From: a virus | Virus record (IMG/VR): IMGVR_UViG_3300030102_006903 | Span: 1 to 64,000 of that record | Strand: one strand, 5' to 3' | DNA: 64,000 nucleotides | Made by a program: the position numbers and the translations under genes | Part shown: piece by piece, positions 31,943-41,230 of the stretch | Layout: each line of letters opens with the position of its first letter | How positions within the stretch are numbered: position 1 is the first letter of the stretch | The notes under the pieces: generated by a model | Told to the model about the DNA's origin: nothing | Databases searched by the model: none | Seen by the model: only the letters and a program-made list of their open reading frames with translations

Positions 31943-33607
31943 TTATTGTATTATAAATTTAATTTGAGTACCATCTGCTTTAACACCCTCTTTTACTCTA
32001 AATGAAATCAAGCCCGATGTATTTTGAATAGCTTCATTTGGGGTAAAGATTAATTTATAAGGTGTTCCTTGTTTTACAGTTGCATCAAAGTTTTGGTCAA
32101 ATGAACCAACTCTTACTTTTCCTTCTTCAACAATGTTTGCGAAGTTTGTCATTGTATTACCAGTATCAAAGATGACATCATCTAATGTTAAAATACTTGG
32201 GTCATATACAATATTAAATTGTGAACCTACCATCTCAGCAATTTGTGAATTGATTGAGAAGATGACTTGTCCATCTTTAATTTCAGATACTAAATCTATG
32301 TTTGCAGTTTCTGCGTTATTAAATTTAGTACCAGGTGCCATTGAAACTCTATATTGTGAACTAACATTCTGAGCTGAAGATGTTTTTGCTCCACTAGATA
32401 CTGATGGTTCATATGAATGAGAGAAGTTAACATCACCTCTTAAACCATGTGCTACATTAACAATTTTTGAGTTTGAATCTGAATCAATTGGTGTAAATGT
32501 ATTTGCGAATGTTACTGCGTTATTTACATATGCACCATATGTTTCTTTAATACCACTATATTCATGTACTGTTCCTGCTTTTGTGATATAATTTGTATTT
32601 CCACTTGTTACACCTTGTAGGTAAGCAAGTATTTCATAAGAATCTTGGAAATCTACTTTGTTATCTGTTCCAACAACATCAGCGATAATATCTTGTATGT
32701 AGTAATCAAATGTAGTTGAACCACCACTTGGACCAGAACCTGCTCCAATTGCCTCAGCGAATACTAATGCTAAATCTGCAACAGTTACAACCTCACCTAA
32801 ATACTCAGGTAAATCTGAAATAGAAACTGATATATTATATTGTATGTTATTTTCTAAACCACTAACTACTGCTTGACCTGATGCATCAAAATCACCACTA
32901 GCTTTTGTTTCTCCTGCACCATTTTTGATAACATAAGAATAATCTGTTCCATCAGATACATTGTTATCTAAAAGTTTTGATGATAGGTTTAAGGTAACAT
33001 TACCTGCATTACCACCTTCCAATCCATTTAAATCGATATCTGAGGTTGGTCTACCTACTTGTATTTGTGTTCCATCTGCTTTTTTATAGTTTGCCCAATT
33101 CACTTTTAATATGTTATCCCATGAATCATAATTTGTACCGAATTTATCTTTGATGATAAATCTGTAAACTATAATCTGGTCTCCATCTGTATATGCTGCT
33201 GAAGTTTGTGCTGTGATTCTTTCTACACTCCAATCTGCTGAAGTTGAGTAGGAGTTGTTTCCTGCTTCATCTCTCCACCAAATATACTGAACATCCATAT
33301 CTGATTCAGATGTGTTTGCTTTTGGGTTAAACTTATATCCACTCCAATTGTTTCTTGCTTTAGAAGCACCACTTGGGGTTTTCCAACTTATGTCTAAGAA
33401 ACTCATAAGTTTGTTATTGTATTCAAAATCGAATTGGAGTAGTGTTGCTGCTCCTTCATCTTTTTTTGCATACTTAAATTCCACCGATAGTGTATCACCA
33501 ACTTTAGTAACAGTATTGACTGTACCATATTGTATCTCCGATGGGTCTTGTCCGAATGAAGTTAGTGTAAAAAGAACACCAACTAATAATGATAAAAATT
33601 TCTTCAT
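31943..33607 (-). CDS. Large secreted protein with dockerin-like and cohesin-like regions (paralogue)
   Basis: 554 aa. Signal peptide ending TSFGQ. N-terminal beta domain with EGAATLLQFDFEYNN, also cohesin-like. A dockerin-like segment lies near 310-335 (VVGTDNKVDFQDSYEIL). The C-terminus has RGDVNFSHSYEP, VGSQFNIVYDPSILTLDDV and VRVGSF, each with a counterpart in the 876-aa protein. No PA14 domain. Cohesin-dockerin pairs self-assemble through calcium, so the two proteins may form a surface fibre or mat. Likely substrates of the CsgG-like pore or of Sec alone. Confidence 0.82.
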   Translation of the reverse strand: MKKFLSLLVGVLFTLTSFGQDPSEIQYGTVNTVTKVGDTLSVEFKYAKKDEGAATLLQFDFEYNNKLMSFLDISWKTPSGASKARNNWSGYKFNPKANTSESDMDVQYIWWRDEAGNNSYSTSADWSVERITAQTSAAYTDGDQIIVYRFIIKDKFGTNYDSWDNILKVNWANYKKADGTQIQVGRPTSDIDLNGLEGGNAGNVTLNLSSKLLDNNVSDGTDYSYVIKNGAGETKASGDFDASGQAVVSGLENNIQYNISVSISDLPEYLGEVVTVADLALVFAEAIGAGSGPSGGSTTFDYYIQDIIADVVGTDNKVDFQDSYEILAYLQGVTSGNTNYITKAGTVHEYSGIKETYGAYVNNAVTFANTFTPIDSDSNSKIVNVAHGLRGDVNFSHSYEPSVSSGAKTSSAQNVSSQYRVSMAPGTKFNNAETANIDLVSEIKDGQVIFSINSQIAEMVGSQFNIVYDPSILTLDDVIFDTGNTMTNFANIVEEGKVRVGSFDQNFDATVKQGTPYKLIFTPNEAIQNTSGLISFRVKEGVKADGTQIKFIIQ

Positions 33608-34119
33608 AATAATAAATCCTTAATAATTTGTTCACATAGTTTTTTCAACGCTATGCTCGCCGTTTGTTGATTAAATGTTCCGTCCTCTGCAACTACAAGG
33701 GTTGAAGTAGAAATTGTTCTACTCGTTCCTTTTTGAGTAGTTCTTTTTCTGACTTTACCATTGACTTCAAGTTCACCAATTGCTATAATCTGCGTTAGTG
33801 AAACATTGTTATGGAATACAGCAATGCTGGTTCCTTTATTTTTAATATCAAAAAAGACTAAACGAACATTAATTTGTTGATTCGCTTGGTCTGATAAATC
33901 ATAATCTAAATCTAAGAGAAGTTCTTCGAGAATATTTTTTACACCGATTGTAAGATTTCGGTTACCTGCAAACTTACCCATACGAATTTCGTTGGTAACT
34001 TCGCCGACCTTAATTAGGTTTTGGTCGTCTTGATGTATCTCATTGGTAGAACCATTTGGTAGTAACACTAAGATACACAAAACGAATATTTTAAATACAT
34101 TTAGTGTAGCTAATTTCAA
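33604..34119 (-). CDS. YajG/CsgG-like exported protein
   Basis: 171 aa. Start is TTG 34119, with SD AGGAG six bases before. Signal-like hydrophobic N-terminus (about 8-22). The core contains GNRNLTIGVKNILEELLLD and INVRLVFFDIKNKGTS, an alpha/beta pattern similar to CsgG and YajG-type outer-membrane assembly proteins, ending in a helix. No lipobox. As the first gene of the cassette, it may be a periplasmic partner of the pore. Confidence 0.7.
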   Translation of the reverse strand: MKLATLNVFKIFVLCILVLLPNGSTNEIHQDDQNLIKVGEVTNEIRMGKFAGNRNLTIGVKNILEELLLDLDYDLSDQANQQINVRLVFFDIKNKGTSIAVFHNNVSLTQIIAIGELEVNGKVRKRTTQKGTSRTISTSTLVVAEDGTFNQQTASIALKKLCEQIIKDLLL

Positions 34120-34205
34120 AGTAATCTCCTATTGTTGATTACTGTAACCAATAAATGAAACGATTTGTAAAACGCTTTGAATAAAACGGTTGTTGAAATA
34201 ACGGT

Positions 34206-34218
34206 GGGATTTTATCCC
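34206..34218 (-). promoter_or_regulatory. Hairpin upstream of the envelope cassette
   Basis: GGGAT-TTT-ATCCC stem-loop about 90 nt before TTG 34119, with an ATATTTAT-like element (34229-34236) further upstream. This 144-nt gap is the only sizeable gap before the cassette, so its promoter is probably here. No TTTGG-N19-TATATTTG match was found. Confidence 0.4.
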
Positions 34219-34245
34219 TTTACTAAGAATAAATATGGGGTTGAA

Positions 34246-34270
34246 AAAGTAAAAATAGTTTTTTTACTTT
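34246..34270 (-). terminator. Hairpin at the end of the sugar operon
   Basis: Perfect 10-bp arms AAAGTAAAAA/TTTTTACTTT (34246-34255 and 34261-34270), loop 5 nt, overlapping the stop codon of the last glycosyltransferase gene. No T-run follows on the minus strand, so termination is probable but not certain. Confidence 0.5.
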
Positions 34271-35157
34271 ATTTTTTTGAGTTCCTCACCAAAATTGGAT
34301 TCAGCAATTTTTTTAAACTCTTCTCTTCTATCATAAACTGATATATGATTTAAGTAGTGAGAATTGTTACGATATTTATAGTTTTCACAAACTACGAGGT
34401 TTTTTATTTTGAATTGGTTTACTTTGACACCAAACTCTTCAACGAGTTTTTCAGATGCCCACATTACAAATGTATCTTCGTAACCATAATGCCCAAATGA
34501 TTGGGGAACACCAATTCTATTAAGAAGTTTTCCACTAATACAAGTAAACCAACCACCTGCAAATTTAAATCTTGGTTGCCCATAAAAGTTATTTGTAACT
34601 CCTCTTACTATAATATCACCTTTAACACCTGAATCTTTGTAGGGGTCATTTGTTTTTTGGTAGTTAACTTTTTCAAGTAAGAAATTATCATTAACAAGAC
34701 AATCCCATGTATCATCCCAAATTTTAACAATCTCTGGTGTTATTATAGAGTTTGGAAAACTTTGATTAGTTGATTTCATAGCGTTTTCCAAATAAGATAA
34801 AGTTCTTTCATCAAATATAATATCTGTATCTAACCAAATGAAGTAATCAGCATCTCTATGTTTTTCAAATGAGAATCTTCTCTGTGAAACACAACCTAAT
34901 ATTTTTTCAGATGTTTGAAAGTTTTTTACACACCAATCTGTATTTGATGCTAATTTTAAAAATTTATCTTCAAAATATTTTTTATTGATTGATGATTTAT
35001 CCCAATTGACCATTTCAGATGAAGTACACATTGTAACATCTAAATTCCAATCTAATGATTTATCAATATAATATGATGCTTTTTTGAGTTGATTTAGAGT
35101 ATTTTCTAACTCATCAATTTCATATGGTAAACAAAAAATAGATATTACAATTTTCAT
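34264..35157 (-). CDS. Glycosyltransferase, GT-A type
   Basis: 297 aa. Rossmann-like start (KIVISIFCLPYE), then FIWLDTDIIFDE with the metal-binding DTD at 110-112, as in GT-A enzymes. It would transfer a sugar from a nucleotide donor. Last gene of the operon, ATGA-overlapped with its neighbour. No membrane helix; cytoplasmic. Donor and acceptor unknown. Confidence 0.8.
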   Translation of the reverse strand: MKIVISIFCLPYEIDELENTLNQLKKASYYIDKSLDWNLDVTMCTSSEMVNWDKSSINKKYFEDKFLKLASNTDWCVKNFQTSEKILGCVSQRRFSFEKHRDADYFIWLDTDIIFDERTLSYLENAMKSTNQSFPNSIITPEIVKIWDDTWDCLVNDNFLLEKVNYQKTNDPYKDSGVKGDIIVRGVTNNFYGQPRFKFAGGWFTCISGKLLNRIGVPQSFGHYGYEDTFVMWASEKLVEEFGVKVNQFKIKNLVVCENYKYRNNSHYLNHISVYDRREEFKKIAESNFGEELKKIK

Positions 35158-35972
35158 GAATATTTTTTTTCTATAAATTCTTTGAATTGTGGAATCCTAT
35201 CGTATTGATGCACTAATGGAAATACTTCTCCTTTTTGATTTGTAACGATATAATTTTCATCAACATTTGGTGTAGGTTCTAGTAACACATTTTTAAATTT
35301 TTCTTTATTTACCAAAACAGTACCCAATTGTGTTACGAATCCTTCTTCTTGTTCAACTTTTTGTACAATATTTTTAAATTGTTTTAAATTAATAAGAATA
35401 TTATATGCTGCCTGGTCTGCAAGTTGTTCTTTATTTGCTGTTGTCATACTCCATCTGTAAATATCAATAAATAAATCTCTTAGATATTCAGCGTTTCCTA
35501 CAATAGTTCCTGCACAATATGAAGTTTTATTTTGTAACCATTCCCATTCCATAGGAAAAGATGTTCCACTATTTACACACGCCCAAGGGTCATCTTTAAA
35601 AGTAATTGATTCTGAGAATGAAAGTATCTCACCATCCATATTTGCTTCTATCCATTCAGATGGGTCTTTTTGAAATATAATATCCTTTACATCAGTCCAT
35701 ATAACTGTTCCTTTTATTTCAGAACCAAGTAGTTTGTATAAATCTCTAAATCTTTGAAGGATTATATGTTGTTGAAGTTCTCCTCCATATAAATCCCATC
35801 CTTTTGATTTAAGATAATCAATAGTTTCTTGTGGTACTTCATATACCAACATTACTTTTCTACCATCAAACCCACATCTATCAATAGATTCAACATAAGG
35901 TCTAATGTCATCAGGTGAATATTTTGTTATACACCCTAAAATTGTTTTTTGGAAACTCGTTGGGTTTATCAT
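35154..35972 (-). CDS. Glycosyltransferase-like protein (TDxxD)
   Basis: 272 aa. Contains VIWTDVKDIIF (TDVKD at 93-97), a variant of the DxD motif seen in GT-A families, with YCAGTIVGN further on. Soluble. Overlaps both neighbours by 4 nt. The family is often seen in marine phage sugar operons; specificity is unknown. Confidence 0.7.
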   Translation of the reverse strand: MINPTSFQKTILGCITKYSPDDIRPYVESIDRCGFDGRKVMLVYEVPQETIDYLKSKGWDLYGGELQQHIILQRFRDLYKLLGSEIKGTVIWTDVKDIIFQKDPSEWIEANMDGEILSFSESITFKDDPWACVNSGTSFPMEWEWLQNKTSYCAGTIVGNAEYLRDLFIDIYRWSMTTANKEQLADQAAYNILINLKQFKNIVQKVEQEEGFVTQLGTVLVNKEKFKNVLLEPTPNVDENYIVTNQKGEVFPLVHQYDRIPQFKEFIEKKYS

Positions 35973-36730
35973 AATTTTACTAATTCTGGTTGTTTACATC
36001 CTGTCAATATTTCAAATTCTTCAAAGTTAGGTACTTCCCACAACTCACATAATTTTGTATTTTGAATAATTTCATATCCACCTAACATCATTATATATTG
36101 AAATAAAAAATCTTGCCATCCATAAATTTTATTTATTTTACAAAACTCATCAAACTTTTCTGTATATAAATCTAAAGTTCTTTCGTATGCATCAATATAT
36201 TGTTCTCTGTTAAAGATAGTTCCTCCACCACTTGCATAACCTGGACATGAATCCACACCTCCTACTGATTTAGAATATTCTAAAAATTGGTTAGGAATAG
36301 TATTTGGTCTCATTCTACCTGTTGGTGATGGTGCAGTTGGGTGAATTGCCATTGAGAAATCAAAATTTAAAATACTAATCGTATCTAATATAAAATCATC
36401 TTCTTCAAATAACATCATGTATTTTGAATCTGTTTTCTTACAGGCATTGTAAACACCTGTTAACCATTCTACTGCTTTCTCTTTAGTCCAATGTTCGTAT
36501 CCAATATCCCTATCACCAAAGTTACCACAATATCCTAACTGAAAGTTATTACGAGTAACAGTTGCTCCTAACTCTTCACCAACTTTTTGATATCCTTCTA
36601 AATCACCTTCATAATCTACATTGATAAAAAGGTCAGCATCAGAATAAAACTTCCTAAGAGTTTGCATAGATTTCTTACCTGCTTCGGTTTCTCTCCATGC
36701 CCACCAATAACCACTTATTAATTTACTCAT
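35969..36730 (-). CDS. Glycosyltransferase-like protein (EEDD)
   Basis: 253 aa. YMMLFEEDDFIL (EEDD at 109-112) corresponds to the metal-binding acidic motif of GT-A folds, preceded by a GVYNACKK helix. C-terminal part has GWQDFLFQYIMMLGGYE. Overlaps its neighbours by 4 nt. Specificity unknown. Confidence 0.7.
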   Translation of the reverse strand: MSKLISGYWWAWRETEAGKKSMQTLRKFYSDADLFINVDYEGDLEGYQKVGEELGATVTRNNFQLGYCGNFGDRDIGYEHWTKEKAVEWLTGVYNACKKTDSKYMMLFEEDDFILDTISILNFDFSMAIHPTAPSPTGRMRPNTIPNQFLEYSKSVGGVDSCPGYASGGGTIFNREQYIDAYERTLDLYTEKFDEFCKINKIYGWQDFLFQYIMMLGGYEIIQNTKLCELWEVPNFEEFEILTGCKQPELVKL

Positions 36731-37362
36731 AATTTTTCGAAATAACCACCAACTTTGAATTTAACATTTGCAGTAACACTACCTTTATCAGATGTTTTGA
36801 ACTTATCAGGATGTACTATCCTAAAATCAATTGAACATCTTGTATCTTTTTCTTCATTAGTTTGATTACCATGTAAAAGATTTGGTCCACTAAACACCAA
36901 AATTTCACCATAGGATACATCGTAACCTTTGAAATCTTCTTTTCCTTCTTCTGATTCCATCCATATGGTATTCGTTCCATACGCATCAGTAAATGGTAAC
37001 CATAAGTTAATCTCATCTACTCCATGATTGTAATCTCTATCTCTGTGCCATTCACCAACTCCTAAGTTATCAACTTGATGAACTCTGAATGTAGGAATCT
37101 TTTGATAAATAATTTCATCATACTCAAAGTGAGGTTTTACAAACTCTTCTATAAATTGTTTGTACAATGGATAAAACTCTTCTTTAAATTTATCATAATA
37201 AGTTTTATGCCACATTGTAGCCTGGTCTGTTGGTTCAGTATATCTTTCATACTTTTTAACCTCATGTAAATTCTCTAAACTTTTTTCACCTAAGATTTTT
37301 TTTATCAAAGGTCTGAATTGATACTTTGATGTATCGTATTTAATTTTATGTGTTTTTATCAT
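36727..37362 (-). CDS. 2OG-Fe(II) oxygenase-like (StrG/phytanoyl-type)
   Basis: 211 aa. EWHRDRD (H106, D108) and LLHGN (H164) give the iron facial triad, and R175 (TRCSIDFR) would bind 2-oxoglutarate. The long GEILVFSGPNLLHGN stretch resembles StrG and related sugar-modifying oxygenases. It probably hydroxylates a sugar or nucleotide sugar in the operon pathway. Confidence 0.78.
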   Translation of the reverse strand: MIKTHKIKYDTSKYQFRPLIKKILGEKSLENLHEVKKYERYTEPTDQATMWHKTYYDKFKEEFYPLYKQFIEEFVKPHFEYDEIIYQKIPTFRVHQVDNLGVGEWHRDRDYNHGVDEINLWLPFTDAYGTNTIWMESEEGKEDFKGYDVSYGEILVFSGPNLLHGNQTNEEKDTRCSIDFRIVHPDKFKTSDKGSVTANVKFKVGGYFEKL

Positions 37363-38033
37363 TCTGTTCTTTCTAATTTATATAAATTATTGTTTACTGC
37401 TGATTTAAATTCTTCATCCATCCATACAACATCATCTTCACCAACTTGATTTACCATTGGTAAATATAAGTTATGCATACCTGAATTTACTCCATGTGGT
37501 GGATTGGTTTCCATTTCAATTACTGCGTTATAAAAGGATTCTAACATTGAATGTGGGAATACTATAAATGTATCATTCACAATTGGTAAATCCATAAACT
37601 CAGGTTCTCTCCAAAGAAAACTACATTTTGTAAAATCATAATTGTATTCTTCAAATGGATTCTTAAAAAAGTTTATATCATATCTTGTTGATATAACTAA
37701 ATCTAAATCCTCATCCTTAAGTTGTTGTAAACTATTTAGATATGAAACTGTCATTATTTTCATACCATTTGATACTTTATCACCACCACCTAATTTATTA
37801 TAACCAGGTTCTACAAATGTATGTTTTATTGCTGGTGAATAATCTTCAATTATTTTATCTTGTTTTTCATTACTATAACTAAAAAGATAAAATTTTATAT
37901 CATGTCCATTTTCTCTTAATGGATTTACAACATTTTTATAAAAGTTTTGTATTGAGTTTTCATAATCTCTCAATCTACCACCTTCAATAGCATTGTTATA
38001 AGATACTCCTACTAAATTAATTCCTATTTTCAT
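37359..38033 (-). CDS. Glycosyltransferase-related protein (RYDI family)
   Basis: 224 aa from ATG 38033, which overlaps the previous stop as ATGA; a longer start adds residues inside that gene. VISTRYDINFF carries the same RYDI motif as the following protein, so the two are relatives. Motif position fits the acceptor/metal site of a GT-A fold. Specificity unknown. Confidence 0.7.
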   Translation of the reverse strand: MKIGINLVGVSYNNAIEGGRLRDYENSIQNFYKNVVNPLRENGHDIKFYLFSYSNEKQDKIIEDYSPAIKHTFVEPGYNKLGGGDKVSNGMKIMTVSYLNSLQQLKDEDLDLVISTRYDINFFKNPFEEYNYDFTKCSFLWREPEFMDLPIVNDTFIVFPHSMLESFYNAVIEMETNPPHGVNSGMHNLYLPMVNQVGEDDVVWMDEEFKSAVNNNLYKLERTE

Positions 38034-38740
38034 TTTACATCTTCTGGCCACCAAACTTTATCATCTCTAAGTAAGTTAAAGTTGATTCCATCGTGTTTTA
38101 TTGCGTTATCATATAATTGTATTCTATGTAAATACTTCGTAAAGTTTTGTTCAGCACCATCCATAATTCCTTGTTCTCTATTATAATTTACAATATTATC
38201 AAATATTGTTGGAAAAACTTTATCTGAGTTTTCTTGATTAGACATATAAAAATTATCATCATGTATTGGACTGTTAGGCCAATGACTATTTGATGTATAA
38301 ATTTTTGTTAAATCATAATCACTTAATTCTAAATTAGAACCAGCAATATCATATCTACTTCTTATAATACAATCATATTTAATATTTGATTCTTGTATTT
38401 TTTTATAAGTTTCTTGCCAACCATACAACATTGGAAATGCTCTGAAGTTACTAAATACATCAAAATCTGTTAGTGGTCTTGATTTATCATCTCTTGGTGT
38501 TTTAATACCTTCTCTGTACTTAGTAAACTTAATTGGTTTCTGTATATTAATGTATTTAGGATTTGGATAAACTTTTAAAACATCATCACTATCTTCATTA
38601 TTTGTTATTTCATCAGGTTTAGATTCCCATGCATGAAGATACAAATCTACATCATTATTATCTATAATGTATTTCCAATAACCATCATAACCTTCTTGAA
38701 CTTTTCGTGCAAGACCAGTTAACATTAATGCTACTTTCAT
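38030..38740 (-). CDS. Glycosyltransferase-related protein (RYDI family)
   Basis: 236 aa. Begins MKVALMLTGLARKVQEGY, then CIIRSRYDIAGSNL. This start and motif occur in a family of phage and bacterial proteins next to polysaccharide genes. Paired with its relative at 38033, possibly acting in successive steps or as a heterodimer. Confidence 0.7.
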   Translation of the reverse strand: MKVALMLTGLARKVQEGYDGYWKYIIDNNDVDLYLHAWESKPDEITNNEDSDDVLKVYPNPKYINIQKPIKFTKYREGIKTPRDDKSRPLTDFDVFSNFRAFPMLYGWQETYKKIQESNIKYDCIIRSRYDIAGSNLELSDYDLTKIYTSNSHWPNSPIHDDNFYMSNQENSDKVFPTIFDNIVNYNREQGIMDGAEQNFTKYLHRIQLYDNAIKHDGINFNLLRDDKVWWPEDVK

Positions 38741-39159
38741 TTCTTGTAAACCATTTTTAAATATTTTCTACCTCTTCTTAAACCACTCTCACCTGTTTCA
38801 ACAAATCCTAATTCTTCGTATAACTTTTTTGCATGATTATCTTCAAAAACCCAAAGGTCTGCATAATCTTTATCCTCTAAATACTTTGTATATGCTGCTC
38901 TTGCATATCCTTTTCTACGAAAATCAGGATGTATATCACATCCAATCTCATCACCATTGATTCTAATGTACCCAACCTCTTCATTATTTTCATTATAAAT
39001 CATTAACCATTGTGGTTTCATTTTTTCAAACCAATCTTCACATTCATCTAAAGTAAATGCACTATCATTTTTTAATTGAGTACGAGTTGATTCTTCATTC
39101 CTTACTAATAGTAGGAATCTTAAATTATTTTCTTTTAATGGTTCTAATCTTATTTCCAT
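38737..39159 (-). CDS. GNAT-family N-acetyltransferase
   Basis: 140 aa, one GNAT domain. The acetyl-CoA site is IGCDIHPDFRRKGYARAAY (R/Q-x-x-G-x-A variant), and the last strand NHAKKLYEELGFVETG is typical. It follows the aminotransferase gene, an order used to make N-acetylated amino sugars (as in PglD/WecD-type pathways). Confidence 0.88.
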   Translation of the reverse strand: MEIRLEPLKENNLRFLLLVRNEESTRTQLKNDSAFTLDECEDWFEKMKPQWLMIYNENNEEVGYIRINGDEIGCDIHPDFRRKGYARAAYTKYLEDKDYADLWVFEDNHAKKLYEELGFVETGESGLRRGRKYLKMVYKK

Positions 39160-40349
39160 TTTTTAATACAATCTACAATGTATTCTCTTTCTTCTTTTGT
39201 TACCCACCAACCAACTGGTATTGAAACTACATGACCAATTGTTTTGTCCAAATTTGGTAACGATGTTTTAAATTCTTCCATACAAGAATGTTTATCGTTT
39301 CTCTCATGAACTTGAGATACTGTAATATTACAATCTTGCATATATTTGTAGAACGATGGTCTATCATCTACTAATAGTGAGTAAATCCAAAATGCCGATT
39401 CAAATCCTTCTTCTCTTTTTAGAAGTGTAACACCATCTACATTTTGTAAGTGTTCATCATAGTACGCTGCATTATCTTTATGTTTAGTAACTATGTCATC
39501 TAAGTGTTTAAAGTTTTCTATACCAACAGCTGCACAAACATCATTCATGTGAAATTTAAATCCCCATTCAGGTATATCTGCTTCACATCTGAAATCTGTT
39601 CTACCTTTTGGGTTTCTATCAATACCATACCATCTCAGTAATTTTGCTCTTTCATACAATTCTTCGTGTGGACAATAAAGTAAACCACCATCGACTGAAG
39701 TGATGTGTTTGATTGCCTGTAAAGAATTCATTACAAAATTGTGATGATTACCTAAATATTTTCCTTTATATTTTGTACCGATTGAATGTGCTCCATCTTC
39801 AATTAATGCTGGTGCCCATCCATGTTCTTTTCTAAATCTACCTCTAATATTTCTAATCTCATCTAAATCTAATGGATATCCACCCCAATGAACTCCCATA
39901 ATTGCTTTTGTTTTTGGAGTCATCTTTCTTTCTAAATCATCCAAATCCATATTAAGAGTTGTTGGGTCAATATCCACCCATTTAATTTTTAGATTATTTG
40001 CTACGATTGGCCAATTAGATGCAGTACAAGTTAGTGGTGTTGCTAATACTTCATCACCATCTTGAATACCTGGCCAGTTGTGTTCTACAAATGCAACACC
40101 ATGGAATTCTTCTCTCCAATTTTCTTTTGGTTTCTTAAGTAAGTGTAGTGCTAAATGTAATGCAGATGTACCAGCATTTGTTGTAACTACTTTATCATTT
40201 CCAAAGTATTCTCCTAATTGTTTTTCAAATTCATCTACCTTTGGTCCTTGTCCTATATAACCACTATCTAATACTTCACCAACTTTTTCTTTTGCTGTTG
40301 GTGCCATGAATACTTTAAATAATGGTATTGATTGTTCTGGTTTATTCAT
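39150..40349 (-). CDS. DegT/DnrJ/EryC1/StrS-family sugar aminotransferase
   Basis: 399 aa, full length for the family. PLP-site features: NAGTSALHLAL (59-69), IEDGAHSIG (183-191), and lysine K214 in SLQAIKHIT for the Schiff base. These enzymes convert a keto-sugar nucleotide to an amino sugar. With the GNAT protein it would give an acetamido sugar. The oversized insert near 78-95 is unusual. Confidence 0.92.
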   Translation of the reverse strand: MNKPEQSIPLFKVFMAPTAKEKVGEVLDSGYIGQGPKVDEFEKQLGEYFGNDKVVTTNAGTSALHLALHLLKKPKENWREEFHGVAFVEHNWPGIQDGDEVLATPLTCTASNWPIVANNLKIKWVDIDPTTLNMDLDDLERKMTPKTKAIMGVHWGGYPLDLDEIRNIRGRFRKEHGWAPALIEDGAHSIGTKYKGKYLGNHHNFVMNSLQAIKHITSVDGGLLYCPHEELYERAKLLRWYGIDRNPKGRTDFRCEADIPEWGFKFHMNDVCAAVGIENFKHLDDIVTKHKDNAAYYDEHLQNVDGVTLLKREEGFESAFWIYSLLVDDRPSFYKYMQDCNITVSQVHERNDKHSCMEEFKTSLPNLDKTIGHVVSIPVGWWVTKEEREYIVDCIKKWK

Positions 40350-40785
40350 CGTTTAGAATGTTTTTATTTTGTTTAATAGTTTGTTTAGTAATTAAATCTT
40401 TAATTTTTGTAGTTGACCATCCATGTGAACGAGTTGTATAAATAATTTTAATTGGTAAATCATCACCTGTAAATGATTTTCCTATGTAATCTTCACCAAG
40501 TATTCTAACATCTGGTTTAAAAAAATTAATTAAATTTAATAAATCTTCTTCAGTTTGGTAAATATAAACCTCATCAATATATTTTATTGACATTAATGTT
40601 TTATATCTTTCGTAAATAGGTATAACAGGTTTATACTTTGATTTTCTATGTTCCGATGGGTCTCGTTGAAGAAACACTATAAATTTATCACAATGTTTTT
40701 TTGCTTCTTCAAAAGTATAAATGTAACCTGGATGTAGTAAATCAAAATTACCAGCAGTAAATCCTATTGTTTCTTTATTTGCCAT
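40342..40785 (-). CDS. Cytidylyltransferase-like nucleotidyltransferase with HPGY motif
   Basis: 147 aa. AGNFDLLHPGYIYT corresponds to the HxGH motif of the TagD/RfaE family, but the second His is Tyr (H18-P-G-Y21). The C-terminal STTKIKDLI matches the ST-x-I-x motif. Activity may be changed or weak. Likely activates a glycerol-P or sugar-P. Confidence 0.85.
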   Translation of the reverse strand: MANKETIGFTAGNFDLLHPGYIYTFEEAKKHCDKFIVFLQRDPSEHRKSKYKPVIPIYERYKTLMSIKYIDEVYIYQTEEDLLNLINFFKPDVRILGEDYIGKSFTGDDLPIKIIYTTRSHGWSTTKIKDLITKQTIKQNKNILNDE

Positions 40786-41230
40786 AACTTATAATATTAT
40801 CAGAACAAACTCCATAACACTCTTCAACATTTTCTTTATTTATTTCTGGCATTACAGATACACAATTTTTTATTTGTGGTACACCTGGATACTTCCATAA
40901 GTGACCATGTGAAGTTATCGTTACATCATCTTTTTGATGATAAAAATAATTAATATTTGTTATTTTTTGTTCAAGTTCTAATCTTTTAAATTCCTCTATT
41001 GCATCAATATGTTTACAATGCACCCAAAGATTTTTACTTCGTTCTAATAACCATTCCAAACTAATACCATATTGTGCCTCATCGTGTCCTAAAAAGAAAG
41101 TTTCTGAAATAAACCAAACATCAATTTCAACATCATAACCTTGTTCAATTGCGGTATCAATGTAGTTTGGGTTATTCTCAAACTTTTCATGTTTACCATT
41201 TATATTTCCTCTATGAGAAATTAATTTCAT
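40775..41230 (-). CDS. GDPD-like (glycerophosphodiesterase fold) protein
   Basis: 151 aa, shorter than typical GDPD enzymes (about 240). HRGN at 6-9 and VEIDVW supply the first His and the E/D metal ligands; the later LWVHCKH fits a core strand. The C-terminal part of the barrel is abbreviated. Could cut glycerophosphodiesters or act on a teichoic-acid-like polymer; the next gene is a glycerol-P-like nucleotidyltransferase. Confidence 0.75.
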   Translation of the reverse strand: MKLISHRGNINGKHEKFENNPNYIDTAIEQGYDVEIDVWFISETFFLGHDEAQYGISLEWLLERSKNLWVHCKHIDAIEEFKRLELEQKITNINYFYHQKDDVTITSHGHLWKYPGVPQIKNCVSVMPEINKENVEECYGVCSDNIISYGK

